A DNA stretch of 64,000 bases from Paenibacillus sp. JDR-2 (GTDB taxonomy: Bacteria; Bacillota; Bacilli; Paenibacillales; Paenibacillaceae): assembly GCF_000023585.1 (NCBI RefSeq), contig NC_012914.1, positions 5,525,501-5,589,500 of the forward strand. The letters run 5' to 3'. This document shows positions 25,280 to 33,317 of this stretch, one piece after another; positions within the stretch are counted from its first letter, which is position 1, and the number at the start of each line of letters is the position of its first letter. The translations under genes were made by a program, and so were the position numbers. The notes beneath the pieces are model-generated. The model was not told where the DNA came from. It ran no database searches and was given only the letters and a program-made list of their open reading frames with translations.

Positions 25280-26806
25280 TTAAGCTTTGCCGTCCAGCTT
25301 TCTGGCCAGCCTTCGCATTTGTTCCAGCTTCTCCGGCGAAATTGCCGTATCTCCTGCCTCTTCATCCTGTACAATCGGAATAGACGGCTTACGGGACGTA
25401 CCTCCGCGCGAGCTGTTGCGCGACGTTCCTCTCGTTCCCGGAAGACCTGCTGCAGCTCTCGCATTCCGGCGTTCCTTGTCGGCCTCTACCTCAGCCTGCT
25501 CTCTAACGTAAAGAACAGCCTTCTCGAATGTATCTACCTGCTTCACCAGCATGTTGGATACAACGGCCTCCACGAATGTCTTCGTCACGCGCTGCGCATC
25601 GTTCATGCCTATCACATAATGAATAAGTATGTTGATCACCGGTGCGGGAAGCTTGTAATTAAGATCAATCCGCTCAAAGGATCTTTCGATCCAGTCCGGT
25701 ACGGCTCCAGGGAAAAACCGCTGCAAAAACCTGGTATGCGGTTCGTTCCGCATGAGCATATTATATTGCTGCACGTCGCATCTGCCCGCCAATTGGCTTG
25801 GCACAAGCATGTAATACTCTTCCTGAACGCCGAACTCGACGAGTTCTTCCTCCGTCTCATTTGGCTGAACGGCTGCTGCCTGCACGCGGGCAAGCGTTCT
25901 TTGCCGTTCTCCTTCACGCTTCTTATCCTGGCGGTACAGCTGATTCGCACGCAGTTGAATCTCGTCTACGATCAACTCGCCATTCGAAGCGAAAATACCA
26001 TCCTCATCCAATAATCGGCAAATGTCCGCTACGGATAGATTGTATTTGTAAGCGACATAATTGACTTGTGCGAGCTGCTCGGAATTGCCGCGCATCCGCT
26101 CTACATAACTCCGGTTCGCCGAATTGCGCGGGAAACGAAGGATAATTTCCCCATAAGGAATACCTGCCGTCTCAAGCTGAGCCCGAGGCGCAGCCTGACG
26201 GGTTGGCGCTACTTCCGTTAAAGCCTGCTCGAGCTCTTGATCAACCGACTGCGTGTTCAGCTGGAACAGCTCATAGAAAGGCACCGAAATGTTTTCTTTG
26301 GTCAGCTGTTTCTGCGCAAGCTCGTCGGGCTCTTGCGCCCCAAACGATTCACGGAGCGAAATAACCGCGTACTTGCCGATCTTGTCCCGAAGAAGCAGGG
26401 TCAGATGCTGATTGCGGAAAAACTCTCCTGGCGAGAGCGGCTGCGACAGTTCGTATTCGTACATGACATCTGCCTGATCCGGCAATCCTACCCGCGACGT
26501 CTGCAAAAGTCCAACCGCTTCCAGACGCGATGCCTGATCGATCAAATATTTTCTGCCCCGTTCGTTCATGTCCAATCCCAGTCCAAGGAACAGCTTGCGC
26601 TGCGATTCAATGGCGGAGTAACCGGAAGTACCTTCAGCAATGCCATGATAAAGCTGCTGATATAAAGCAATAGCAAATGCGCCTAACATCGGCTGATAGA
26701 TAAGCGACAACATTTTATAGTCCAAGCTGCTTAGCGAAAAATCACGAAAAATGTAATAACGGTGATGTTCTGTATATTGTAGTAGATTACCGATGCGCAA
26801 TTGCAT
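25280..26806 (-). CDS. dnaB: Replication initiation and membrane attachment protein DnaB
   Basis: Bacillus-type DnaB (not the helicase) acts with DnaD and DnaI in helicase loading at oriC and at stalled forks. The 508-residue protein has the N-terminal winged-helix-like part (SLDYKMLSLIYQPMLGAFAI near 27-46) and C-terminal DnaD/DnaB repeat, where NYKLPAPVINILIHYVIG (about 385-402) is the YxxxIxxW-like region. A basic Arg/Ser-rich linker (about 450-470) precedes the tail. ATG at 26806 follows GGAGAG. It forms an operon with dnaI. Confidence 0.93.
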   Translation of the reverse strand: MQLRIGNLLQYTEHHRYYIFRDFSLSSLDYKMLSLIYQPMLGAFAIALYQQLYHGIAEGTSGYSAIESQRKLFLGLGLDMNERGRKYLIDQASRLEAVGLLQTSRVGLPDQADVMYEYELSQPLSPGEFFRNQHLTLLLRDKIGKYAVISLRESFGAQEPDELAQKQLTKENISVPFYELFQLNTQSVDQELEQALTEVAPTRQAAPRAQLETAGIPYGEIILRFPRNSANRSYVERMRGNSEQLAQVNYVAYKYNLSVADICRLLDEDGIFASNGELIVDEIQLRANQLYRQDKKREGERQRTLARVQAAAVQPNETEEELVEFGVQEEYYMLVPSQLAGRCDVQQYNMLMRNEPHTRFLQRFFPGAVPDWIERSFERIDLNYKLPAPVINILIHYVIGMNDAQRVTKTFVEAVVSNMLVKQVDTFEKAVLYVREQAEVEADKERRNARAAAGLPGTRGTSRNSSRGGTSRKPSIPIVQDEEAGDTAISPEKLEQMRRLARKLDGKA

Positions 26807-26960
26807 CTCTCCATCTCATTCGTACTTTCTATTATTCTAACATAAAAAGAAGGACCGGGGACGAATACAAAACTAGAAATATGAGGTGACTAGGCGAACA
26901 TCTGTCACGATCCTTGGCGGAGCGCGGTATACGAGGAAACTAATAATTTTCTTAGAAATG

Positions 26961-27002
26961 AAAAACGGCTCCGTGATTCCCTTCGGAATAACGAAAGCCG
27001 TT
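26961..27002 (-). terminator. Terminator of the yuiB-like gene
   Basis: AACGGCT and AGCCGTT enclose an inner GATTCC/GGAAT stem, followed leftward by TTTTTC. The 200-bp stretch between it and dnaB (26807-26960) shows nothing else definite. Confidence 0.75.
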
Positions 27003-27009
27003 GAATGAT

Positions 27010-27297
27010 TTAGAACATTTTATAACCGCCGCGGCGCAGCGCGCGAATGGCCCATCCACTGATATAAGCACCAGCCAAGGCGCCGATAACCGGGATAACA
27101 TCTACATATGTAAACTCTGTGAAATTGTCGACAAACGAAACGGAATGATCCCATGTCGACCATATGCCGATAGGCAGCAGTACGATTACAAAGACATAAA
27201 TAGGAAACCACGTTGTTTTGAGAAGCATGTTAAGAATAAAGCCGATGCCGAACATCATGACCAGAAACAGCACGGTGGCTACAAATAATTGAAGCAT
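27010..27297 (-). CDS. YuiB-like small membrane protein
   Basis: A 95-residue protein with three membrane helices (about 1-25, 28-47 and 65-88). It resembles B. subtilis YuiB in size and layout, and YuiB is encoded next to yumB and yumC there, whose homologues are found 1.5-3 kb away here. Function unknown. ATG at 27297 follows AAGGAGAAGAGG. It is divergent from hemQ. Confidence 0.65.
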   Translation of the reverse strand: MLQLFVATVLFLVMMFGIGFILNMLLKTTWFPIYVFVIVLLPIGIWSTWDHSVSFVDNFTEFTYVDVIPVIGALAGAYISGWAIRALRRGGYKMF

Positions 27298-27391
27298 GTC
27301 CTCTTCTCCTTATGGAAAGTCTCGCTTTTCAGTTTAAATAATGGAAATAAGGAAGTCAATCGGAGCTGTATATTTGTCACAAGTCCGCCAT

Positions 27392-27421
27392 TTGCTCTAG
27401 CTGATTTATTTACGATACAAT
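27392..27421 (+). promoter_or_regulatory. hemQ promoter
   Basis: TTGCTC (27392-27397), 18 bp and TACAAT (27416-27421), 34 bp before hemQ. Confidence 0.55.
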
Positions 27422-27455
27422 GTTAAAAGCAATGTAACGAGAGGAGAATTTACCC

Positions 27456-28202
27456 ATGAGTGAAGTAGCCATTACATTAGAAGGCTGGTACGCGCTGCAT
27501 GATTTCCGTTCGATGGATTGGGCGGCGTGGCGGCTTGCAAGCGATAGAGAACGGAGCCAGGCGTTGGACGAGCTTCAATCCTTCCTGAAGGAATGGAGCA
27601 GCATTGACGAGAACAAGCAAGGCAGCACGGCTGTTTATTCCATCGTTGGCCAAAAAGCAGATTTCGTGTTTATGCACCTGCGCGAAACGCTGGAAGAGCT
27701 GAACGATATCGAAACCGCGTTTAACAAAACGCTGTTCGCGGAGTTCACGCAGCCGGCTCACTCGTATGTGAGCGTTGTTGAGCTTAGCAACTATGTCAAT
27801 TCCCCGGGCAGCGACCCGATGCAAAATCCGGAGGTTGTGGCACGTTTGAAGCCATCCCTACCGAAAGCTAGACATATTTGCTTCTACCCGATGAACAAAC
27901 GCCGTTCTGGCAACGACAACTGGTACATGCTGAGCATGGAAGACCGCCGCAACATGATGCGCAGCCACGGCATGATCGGCCGCAAATATGCCGGCAAGGT
28001 TAAACAAATCATCACCGGCTCCGTTGGTTTTGATGATTGGGAATGGGGCGTTACTCTGTTTGCTGACGAAGCGCTTCAATTCAAGAAGCTTGTGTACGAG
28101 ATGCGCTTTGACGAAGTCAGCGCGCGTTACGGCGACTTTGGCGAGTTCTTTGTTGGGAATCTGCTGACGGACGATAAGTTTAAGGCGATGCTTTCGCTGT
28201 AA
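27456..28202 (+). CDS. hemQ: Coprohaem decarboxylase HemQ
   Basis: HemQ converts coprohaem III to haem b, the last step of the coproporphyrin-dependent pathway of Gram-positives. The 248-residue protein belongs to the chlorite-dismutase fold family; FYPMNKRR holds Tyr144, the equivalent of the catalytic tyrosine (Tyr145 in studied enzymes), and [10 protein letters not shown] holds His171, the proximal haem ligand. The C-terminal [13 protein letters not shown] and [11 protein letters not shown] are typical. ATG at 27456 follows GAGAGGAG. A single-gene unit ended by tandem terminators. Confidence 0.96.
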   Translation: MSEVAITLEGWYALHDFRSMDWAAWRLASDRERSQALDELQSFLKEWSSIDENKQGSTAVYSIVGQKADFVFMHLRETLEELNDIETAFNKTLFAEFTQPAHSYVSVVELSNYVNSPGSDPMQNPEVVARLKPSLPKARHICFYPMNKRRSGNDNWYMLSMEDRRNMMRSHGMIGRKYAGKVKQIITGSVGFDDWEWGVTLFADEALQFKKLVYEMRFDEVSARYGDFGEFFVGNLLTDDKFKAMLSL

Positions 28203-28296
28203 ATAGGTTGAAGCGAGCCTTTGAGCTGCTACGGCATCGTCAACCTATTTTTTAGACCGATAACGCCACCGGGTGATTCCGGTGGCGTTATTTTTT
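28203..28296 (+). terminator. Two tandem terminators after hemQ
   Basis: ATAGGTTGA (28203-28211) with TCAACCTAT (28240-28248) plus T6, then TAACGCCACC (28261-28270) with GGTGGCGTTA (28281-28290) plus T6. Confidence 0.85.
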
Positions 28297-28309
28297 AGGG
28301 ATAGAAAGC

Positions 28310-28494
28310 CTAACGAAACTGCATAACGTTATTTGCTCGAAATAGGCGGTTTGGGAATTCTAACGAAACCTGGTATCTCTATTTACCGATTATTAACCTC
28401 ATCAAGCCTAAAAATGTTCAAATAACGTTATGGCGTTTCGTTAGATTTGAAAAAGGTTTCATTTGCAGCAAATAGCGATATGACGTTTCGTTAG
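28310..28494. repeat. Four copies of a 26-bp CTAACGAAAC repeat, paired as inverted repeats
   Basis: Copies at 28310-28335 and 28360-28386 read forward; 28419-28444 and 28469-28494 read in reverse. The first and third are inverse complements with only two mismatches in 26 bp (CTAACGAAAC...ATAACGTTATTTG); the others share CTAACGAAAC and a TATTTG end. The block could fold as one nested hairpin. No coding potential is seen. Confidence 0.8.
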
Positions 28495-28522
28495 ATCGCG
28501 GACCGTACAAACGTCCGACACA

Positions 28523-28602
28523 AAACAAAAAAGCTTTCGCCGAAGCGCAATATCATTAAGTTAGCTTACCTTAATGACATTGTCGCCGAAGCGAAAGCTT
28601 TT
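28523..28602 (-). terminator. Long hairpin terminator after the ndh-linked gene
   Basis: AAAAAAGCTTTCG (28528-28540 region) pairs with CGAAAGCTTTTT at 28590-28602, with an inner CATTAAG/CTTAATG stem; read leftward it ends in T-rich sequence directly after the small gene at 28605. Confidence 0.75.
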
Positions 28603-28604
28603 TA

Positions 28605-28865
28605 TTAATCTTCGTCGTCCTCGTCCAAGAGGCCGAGGCGTTTTTGTTCGAGATAGAGCTCGGTCGCACGGTCGCGCTCGCGGCCTTTCTCCTTCAGCCG
28701 CTCAATGGCGGGCAGGATGAGAATATCCACTTCTTTTTGCACCGTGTATGACAGATCATGCCGTTGCTGGGACTCGAGGAACGAGCCGACTTCCATCAAA
28801 GCATTGTAGCGGTCGAGCTCATCCCGGGTCAATAATCCGCGGACTTGAACGCTGCAGTGACGCAT
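28605..28865 (-). CDS. Small charged protein of unknown function coupled to ndh
   Basis: An unrecognised 86-residue protein: a short N-terminal segment (MRHCSVQVRGLLT), two predicted helices rich in Glu, Lys and Arg (about 14-75), and an acidic end (LLDEDDED). ATG at 28865 shares bases with the ndh stop codon (TAATG), and AAGGGAAG lies about 9 bp upstream, so translation is probably coupled to the NADH dehydrogenase. A longer frame to 28949 lies inside ndh and has no ribosome-binding site. Confidence 0.7.
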   Translation of the reverse strand: MRHCSVQVRGLLTRDELDRYNALMEVGSFLESQQRHDLSYTVQKEVDILILPAIERLKEKGRERDRATELYLEQKRLGLLDEDDED

Positions 28866-30058
28866 TACAGGAACTTCCCTTTGCGCAGCACAAGCGGAAT
28901 GCCGCCGATAATGAACAAGTAACGCAGGTCGATCATCTTTTTCAGCCAAGCAGCCGTGCGGCCTTTGTATTTCTTGCCGAACGCGATACCAATCGCTTCG
29001 CCTTTGCCCAGCGATGCTACCGTGCCTTTGTTGCTGAAGACGAATGCCTTCAAAGGCTGGTTGCGGATCGAAGCAATCAGGTTATGCGCGCATACTACGC
29101 CTTGCTGCATGGCGATTTGCGCGGTTGGAGGGTACGGACGTCCTTCCGGATTAAACATCAGGGAGTTGTCGCCCACGATGTAGATATTCTCATGGCCTGG
29201 AGCACGCAGGTTGTCATCCACTTTTACGCGTCCGCGCATCGTTTCAAAGCCTGCATCCTCAATCAGACGGTTGCCGCGGATACCGCCGGTCCAAATAACC
29301 GTCTGCGATTTGATTTCTTCGCCTTCGCCAACTACGACGCCGTCAGGCGTGCACTCTTTGATCGCCGTTCCGATGCGGAACGTTACGCCTTTTTTCGTCA
29401 ATACGTCCATCGCGTATTCCACGAGCTCAGGGTCAAAGCCTGGAAGCGCGGTTGGCGCTGCTTCAATATTATAAATTTTAACGAGCGCCGGATCGACATC
29501 AAACTGCTTGCACAGCTCAGGGATACGGTCGGACAGTTCGCCAATGAATTCAATGCCGGTAAAGCCCGCTCCGCCTACGATAAAGGTCAGGTAGTCGGTA
29601 CGATGCGGTTCACGCTTGAAGCGCGCAAATTGATACTCGATATGCTCGCGGATCAGGCGGACGGAGTTGATGCTTCTAATGTTCATTGCATATTCGCCAA
29701 GCCCGGGAATGCCAAAGGTTTCCGGCTCGCCGCCAAGACCGATGACCAGATAATCATACGAAAGAGTTCCATCCTCAAGAATAACCTTTTTATCCTGCGG
29801 GCGAATCTGTACGACCGTCGATTTCACGAAGTCGATCTTGAATTCATCAATCAGCTTGGAAATGCTGACGCGCGCATTCTCAGGATTATCCGTTCCCGCA
29901 GCAGGCATATGCAAATGCGTTGTAATATAATGATAGTCGTGCTTATTCACCAAAGTGACGTCAGCCTCGTTATAGTTAAGTTCTTTTTGCAACCGCAGCG
30001 CAGTAAGCACACCGCCGTAGCCAGCTCCTAAGATGACAATTTTGGGTATGTTGCTCAT
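28865..30058 (-). CDS. ndh: Type II NADH dehydrogenase (NDH-2)
   Basis: A 397-residue FAD enzyme that passes electrons from NADH to menaquinone without proton pumping. It has the N-terminal FAD motif ILGAGYGGVLTA (about 7-18), a second nucleotide motif FIVGGAGFTGIEFIGEL (about 155-171) for NADH, and IYIVGDNS near 300 contacting FAD; a C-terminal amphipathic Lys/Leu-rich segment would bind the membrane. ATG at 30058 (MSNIPKIVI) is used; the frame runs on to 30121 without support. Its upstream region contains a Rex-like site. Confidence 0.92.
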   Translation of the reverse strand: MSNIPKIVILGAGYGGVLTALRLQKELNYNEADVTLVNKHDYHYITTHLHMPAAGTDNPENARVSISKLIDEFKIDFVKSTVVQIRPQDKKVILEDGTLSYDYLVIGLGGEPETFGIPGLGEYAMNIRSINSVRLIREHIEYQFARFKREPHRTDYLTFIVGGAGFTGIEFIGELSDRIPELCKQFDVDPALVKIYNIEAAPTALPGFDPELVEYAMDVLTKKGVTFRIGTAIKECTPDGVVVGEGEEIKSQTVIWTGGIRGNRLIEDAGFETMRGRVKVDDNLRAPGHENIYIVGDNSLMFNPEGRPYPPTAQIAMQQGVVCAHNLIASIRNQPLKAFVFSNKGTVASLGKGEAIGIAFGKKYKGRTAAWLKKMIDLRYLFIIGGIPLVLRKGKFL

Positions 30059-30103
30059 CGTATGATCCCATCCATTCCTTAGCTTGTTTATGTGTCTTTT
30101 TGT

Positions 30104-30121
30104 TTGTGAAAAATTACACAA
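30104..30121. promoter_or_regulatory. Rex-type operator upstream of ndh
   Basis: TTGTGAAAAATTACACAA matches the Rex palindrome TTGTGAA-N4-TTCACAA except for one base in the right arm. Rex is the NADH/NAD+-sensing repressor of Gram-positives and is known to control ndh in B. subtilis. A second half-site-like TTGTGTCA stands at about 30155-30162. The rest of 30059-30414 is AT-rich, with TATAAT at 30373-30378 probably the -10 of the yumC-type gene. Confidence 0.7.
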
Positions 30122-30414
30122 TCCGTGCTGGATCTATATTTCTACCCCAGCGAATTGTGTCATTTTTTGGTCCGATTTATCGCTCCGATTGTACGCTATT
30201 AATACCTGCGTTTCAGTCCTATTTATCTAATGTTGACTGTCCAAATTCGGCGCCATACATACAATACATCAGAAATATTACATAGTTTTTACTTAAACTT
30301 CAAGAGCAAAATATACGAAAAACTTTAGAGCAGCATACAAATTAAATATTTCCTTCTTGGAAACGGCAGGCATATAATAGAAAGCAGATCATCAATATAT
30401 TGGAGGTGCTTTCC

Positions 30415-31416
30415 ATGTCATCCGTAGAACAGCCAAATAACCTTGCAGATATTATCATTATTGGCGGCGGACCTGCCGGCCTGTTTGCAGCCTTTTATGG
30501 CGGAATGCGCCAGGCATCCGTCAAAATCATTGAGAGTATGCCTCAACTTGGCGGTCAGCTCGCAGCACTGTATCCGGAGAAGTACATATATGACGTGGCC
30601 GGATTCCCAAAAGTTACAGCCCAAGAGCTTGTTGATCGGTTAATTGAGCAAATCAGTCTTTTTCAGCCGGAAGTATTATTAGAAGAAAAAGTCGTTGAAG
30701 TGAACAAACAGAGCGAGCGTTTATTTGAAGTCATTACCAATAAAGCCGTACATTATGCAAAAGCCGTTATTATTACAGCCGGCGTTGGCGCTTTTGAACC
30801 GCGCAAGCTGGAGCTGCCTGAAGCCGTACAATACGAAAAGAGCAACCTTCATTATTTTGTCGGGGATCTGAACCGGTTCAAGGGGCAAAAGGTACTGCTC
30901 ACTGGCGGCGGCGATTCAGCCGTTGACTGGGCGCTGATGCTCGAGCCAATCGCGGAATCGGTTACGCTTGTTCACCGCCGCGATAAGTTCCGCGCGCATG
31001 AGCATAGCGTTGAAAATCTGATGAACTCGAAGGTTATTGTCCAGACGCCTAAAGAGGTCACTTCCCTCCATGGGGATGGCCGGATCAGCCGCGTAACGCT
31101 TACCGATGTCAAAACCAAGGATCAAACCGAGGTCGAGGTAGATGCGGTAATCGTCAATTACGGCTTTGTCTCCTCACTCGGCCCGATAGCCGAATGGGGC
31201 ATTGAGATTCAGGGCGGCTCCATCATCGTAGATACAAGAATGGAGACCAGCGTCAGCGGCATCTTTGCCGCCGGAGACATAACGACCTACCCGGGCAAGC
31301 TGAAGCTGATTGCCGTTGGCTTCGGAGAAGCCCCTACCGCCATTAATAACGCGAAGGTCTATATTGATCCGGACGCGAAGCTTTCGCCGGGGCATAGCAG
31401 CAATATGAAGCTATAG
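30415..31416 (+). CDS. yumC: Ferredoxin/flavodoxin-NADP+ reductase, YumC type
   Basis: A 333-residue flavoprotein of the thioredoxin-reductase-like FNR class, which reduces ferredoxin or flavodoxin with NADPH and is essential in B. subtilis. FAD motif [20 protein letters not shown] (about 14-33), [26 protein letters not shown] motif [13 protein letters not shown] (about 160-172) and [20 protein letters not shown] near 280. It lacks the CxxC of thioredoxin reductases, which supports FNR. ATG at 30415 follows GGAGGTG. Confidence 0.93.
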   Translation: MSSVEQPNNLADIIIIGGGPAGLFAAFYGGMRQASVKIIESMPQLGGQLAALYPEKYIYDVAGFPKVTAQELVDRLIEQISLFQPEVLLEEKVVEVNKQSERLFEVITNKAVHYAKAVIITAGVGAFEPRKLELPEAVQYEKSNLHYFVGDLNRFKGQKVLLTGGGDSAVDWALMLEPIAESVTLVHRRDKFRAHEHSVENLMNSKVIVQTPKEVTSLHGDGRISRVTLTDVKTKDQTEVEVDAVIVNYGFVSSLGPIAEWGIEIQGGSIIVDTRMETSVSGIFAAGDITTYPGKLKLIAVGFGEAPTAINNAKVYIDPDAKLSPGHSSNMKL

Positions 31417-31425
31417 CATGGGGTT

Positions 31426-31735
31426 GGTTTTATCGCCAAATGGAATTTAAGTTTTCAATAACTCGAAAACTTGTGAATCCATAATTTATGTGGTGAGAAA
31501 ACCTCTATCGTTGCCTTTCGATGATGAGCGACCGCGTTTAGATGTAGGTTTTATCGCCAAATGGAATTTAAGTTTTCAATAGCTCGAAAACTTGTGAATT
31601 CATAATTTATGTGGTGAGAAAACCTCTATCGTTGCCTTTCGATGATGAGCGACCGCGTTTAGATGTAGGTTTTATCGCCAATGGAATTTAAGTTTTCAAT
31701 AGCTCGAAAACTTGAATTCCATTGTGGTAAAACGA
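31426..31735. repeat. Tandem 121-bp palindromic repeats (two full, one short)
   Basis: Units start at 31426, 31547 and 31668; the first two are 121 bp and almost identical, the third is cut to about 68 bp. Each contains AAGTTTTC-8 bp-GAAAACTT. In the third unit the palindrome extends outward: TTTTA..CC.AATGGAATT on the left mirrors AATTCCATTG.GGTAAAA on the right, so it may be the basic form, with the others carrying a GCCTTTCGATGATGAGCGAC insert. No coding signal is present. Confidence 0.85.
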
Positions 31736-31742
31736 AAATGAC

Positions 31743-31810
31743 AAGGGTATCCTAACATTGGCGTTTCATTCAAGTGCAGGCAATCTGCACGAGCCAAGGA
31801 GGATACCCTT
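31743..31810 (+). promoter_or_regulatory. Structured leader of the zinc-ribbon gene
   Basis: AAGGGTATCC (31743-31752) is a perfect inverted repeat of GGATACCCTT (31801-31810), which ends at the base before the ATG. The right arm overlaps the Shine-Dalgarno AAGGAGG (31796-31802). An inner TGCAG-GCAAT-CTGCA hairpin (about 31775-31789) sits in the loop. Folding would hide the ribosome-binding site. No known riboswitch was recognised. Confidence 0.6.
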
Positions 31811-32071
31811 ATGTTTTGTCCTGTATGCAATGGCATGCAGCCGCTGAATGCAGCTTGCTCCAATTGTGGCCAAGCAATGGAAGATTGGGGCCGAATGACA
31901 GACTGGATTGGTCCTTATGCACCTTATGTGCCACTCGAGACGGAAATGACTTTATGGAATCAATCGGCCGATAATAGAAACTGCTTGCATATTGTATACT
32001 GCTCGTCCTGTGAGCGGACGGTTGAGGCTGCCGTTACCGAAATAGGGAATGATCCGTTATATAGCGTTTGA
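31811..32071 (+). CDS. Small zinc-ribbon-like protein
   Basis: An 86-residue protein of unknown function with two cysteine pairs at the N-terminus (CPVC at 3-6, CSNC at 16-19), a typical zinc knuckle spacing, and further cysteines near the C-terminus (Cys59, CSSC about 65-68). The middle is rich in Trp and Pro. ATG at 31811 follows AAGGAGG with the leader described separately. Its last 15 bp overlap the 3' end of the convergent sda gene. Confidence 0.7.
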   Translation: MFCPVCNGMQPLNAACSNCGQAMEDWGRMTDWIGPYAPYVPLETEMTLWNQSADNRNCLHIVYCSSCERTVEAAVTEIGNDPLYSV

Positions 32072-32200
32072 GGCGGCAGCCTTGTTAAGTTGTCTTCGCT
32101 TCATCTCAATCAGAAGCATTCGGATGAAGTCGTCTTCCAGTTTGTACTGAATAGCAGCAAGGTAGGTGTCTTCCAGTAGCTCGTCTGACAGCAGATCCAT
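32057..32200 (-). CDS. sda: Sporulation inhibitor Sda
   Basis: Sda is the checkpoint protein that blocks the KinA sporulation kinase when replication is active or damaged. The 47-residue product MDLLSDELLEDTYLAAIQYK... has the Sda pattern LSDELL-x2-(S/T)Y-x-A, then DFI and IEMKRRQL, matching B. subtilis Sda (LSDELLIESYFKA, RDFIELIENEIKRRSL). It forms a helical hairpin. ATG at 32200 follows AAAGGAAGTG. The gene is too short for usual ORF cut-offs. Upstream lie several DnaA boxes, the arrangement by which replication initiation controls sda in B. subtilis. Confidence 0.88.
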   Translation of the reverse strand: MDLLSDELLEDTYLAAIQYKLEDDFIRMLLIEMKRRQLNKAAASNAI

Positions 32201-32282
32201 ACCTGGACACTTCCTTTCTTCCTAAAGTTTCCTGAGCTGTTCCCATCGTAACATGCCCTTTTCCCTACAACAATGGCCCCCA

Positions 32283-32382
32283 TTATACACACATCCTTGT
32301 GGACAGGCTGTGTATGAGATGTGAATACAAGTCGAAAAATGAGGATTTAACACAGTGGATGATGTGGATATTTTTATACACA
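32283..32382 (-). promoter_or_regulatory. DnaA-box cluster and promoter region of sda
   Basis: Five DnaA-box-like nonamers within 100 bp: TTATACACA at 32283-32291 and 32374-32382 (full match to TTATNCACA), TCATACACA (32309-32317, minus), ATATCCACA (32363-32371, minus) and CTGTCCACA (32298-32306, minus). A TATAAT -10 read leftward (32282-32287) overlaps the first. The rest of 32201-32532 is AT-rich leader and spacer. Confidence 0.75.
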
Positions 32383-32484
32383 GCCTTTTTTTACCAAAAC
32401 GCGATAAAAAACTTTAATCGAAATTTCTTGCCCCATTAATGGAATATATTGAATTTTTGTGCATAAGCTTGTAGATTCCCTGTG

Positions 32485-32509
32485 AAAAAAAACAAACCCA
32501 AACGGGTTT
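32485..32509 (-). terminator. Terminator of the YheC/D gene
   Basis: AAACCC (32494-32499) and GGGTTT (32504-32509), followed leftward by T8. Confidence 0.75.
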
Positions 32510-32532
32510 ATAAAAGGCAAGCCTTTACCTTA

Positions 32533-33204
32533 TTATTGCGGCCTCGTATTAACTTCAAAGATCCATATCTTGCCGTTTACATCAATGCCATAATCGAACC
32601 CTAACTGCCCAACGCCGGGGAACCTGTCCTCCAGTATTCTCGTTGAGGCAACGGTCAGATCGCGCATTTTCTGCTTCTTCGATCCTACAAGAGACCGAGA
32701 CAAGGATCGGCGGATTCCCTCTGCCGCCGTAACCATCGTGCCGCCTTGGCACAAGTTCGTGACAAACAACCCCGGCTTGGCAATTCTCCCTACCATAGAG
32801 CGATATTCCCAGCCCGTTTCAGTCTTTACGTATTTGACCCGGTAATCAATGGGACGGCTGCCAACCTTGGCGAGACGGATCCCTTTCTGAATCAGATAAG
32901 GACGATTTTTGCGTTTCTTGTCGAGTGCTGATTTGAGAGCTTCAAAGCTGGCATAAGAATGCGTTGTCGAATGAGAGGTAAAGCTGTAGCCTGCGCTTGT
33001 CTTCGATACCTTAATAACGCCGTGTCCTCCCGTGCCGATAACCGGCTTGATGACAACCATTTGATGCTTGCCGAGCATGCTTCTTAAGTTGCCGGCATTG
33101 TATAGCTTCGTTGGCGGAATATGCGGGGCAATAAACGGATCGGCGAGCAGAGCCGCCTGCTTTGCCCATTTGTCAGGGACTGGCCGGCCTAGTTGTTCTT
33201 CCAT
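32533..33204 (-). CDS. YheC/YheD-family ATP-grasp protein
   Basis: A 223-residue ATP-grasp protein of the endospore coat-associated YheC/YheD group. Features include IPPTKLYNAGNLRSMLGKHQ, the nucleotide lysine region VVIKPVIGTGGHGVIKV (about 50-66), LIQKGIRL, PIDYRVKYVKTETGWEY and a C-terminal WIFEVNTRPQ with the metal-binding Glu/Asn. YheC/YheD are spore coat-associated in B. subtilis; the reaction is unknown. ATG at 33204 follows AAAGGAG. The protein is shorter than YheC/YheD and ends right after the NTRPQ motif. Confidence 0.85.
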   Translation of the reverse strand: MEEQLGRPVPDKWAKQAALLADPFIAPHIPPTKLYNAGNLRSMLGKHQMVVIKPVIGTGGHGVIKVSKTSAGYSFTSHSTTHSYASFEALKSALDKKRKNRPYLIQKGIRLAKVGSRPIDYRVKYVKTETGWEYRSMVGRIAKPGLFVTNLCQGGTMVTAAEGIRRSLSRSLVGSKKQKMRDLTVASTRILEDRFPGVGQLGFDYGIDVNGKIWIFEVNTRPQ

Positions 33205-33272
33205 GCTATCAATCTCCTTTCCTATTAATAGCATATGAAGGAGAAACGGTTGTCTCTTGGATGATTGTCCGA

Positions 33273-33314
33273 GCAAAAAAGAGGGAGTACCGTTCTTCAC
33301 GGCACTCCCTCTTC
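33273..33314 (-). terminator. Terminator of topB
   Basis: GAGGGAGT.CCG pairs with CGG.ACTCCCTC, followed leftward by T6, directly after the topB stop. Confidence 0.85.
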
Positions 33315-33317
33315 TGG

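Noticed and set aside
31426-31735. 121-bp repeats taken as an insertion sequence
   Set aside because: No transposase frame and no flanking duplication; units are palindromic and tandem.
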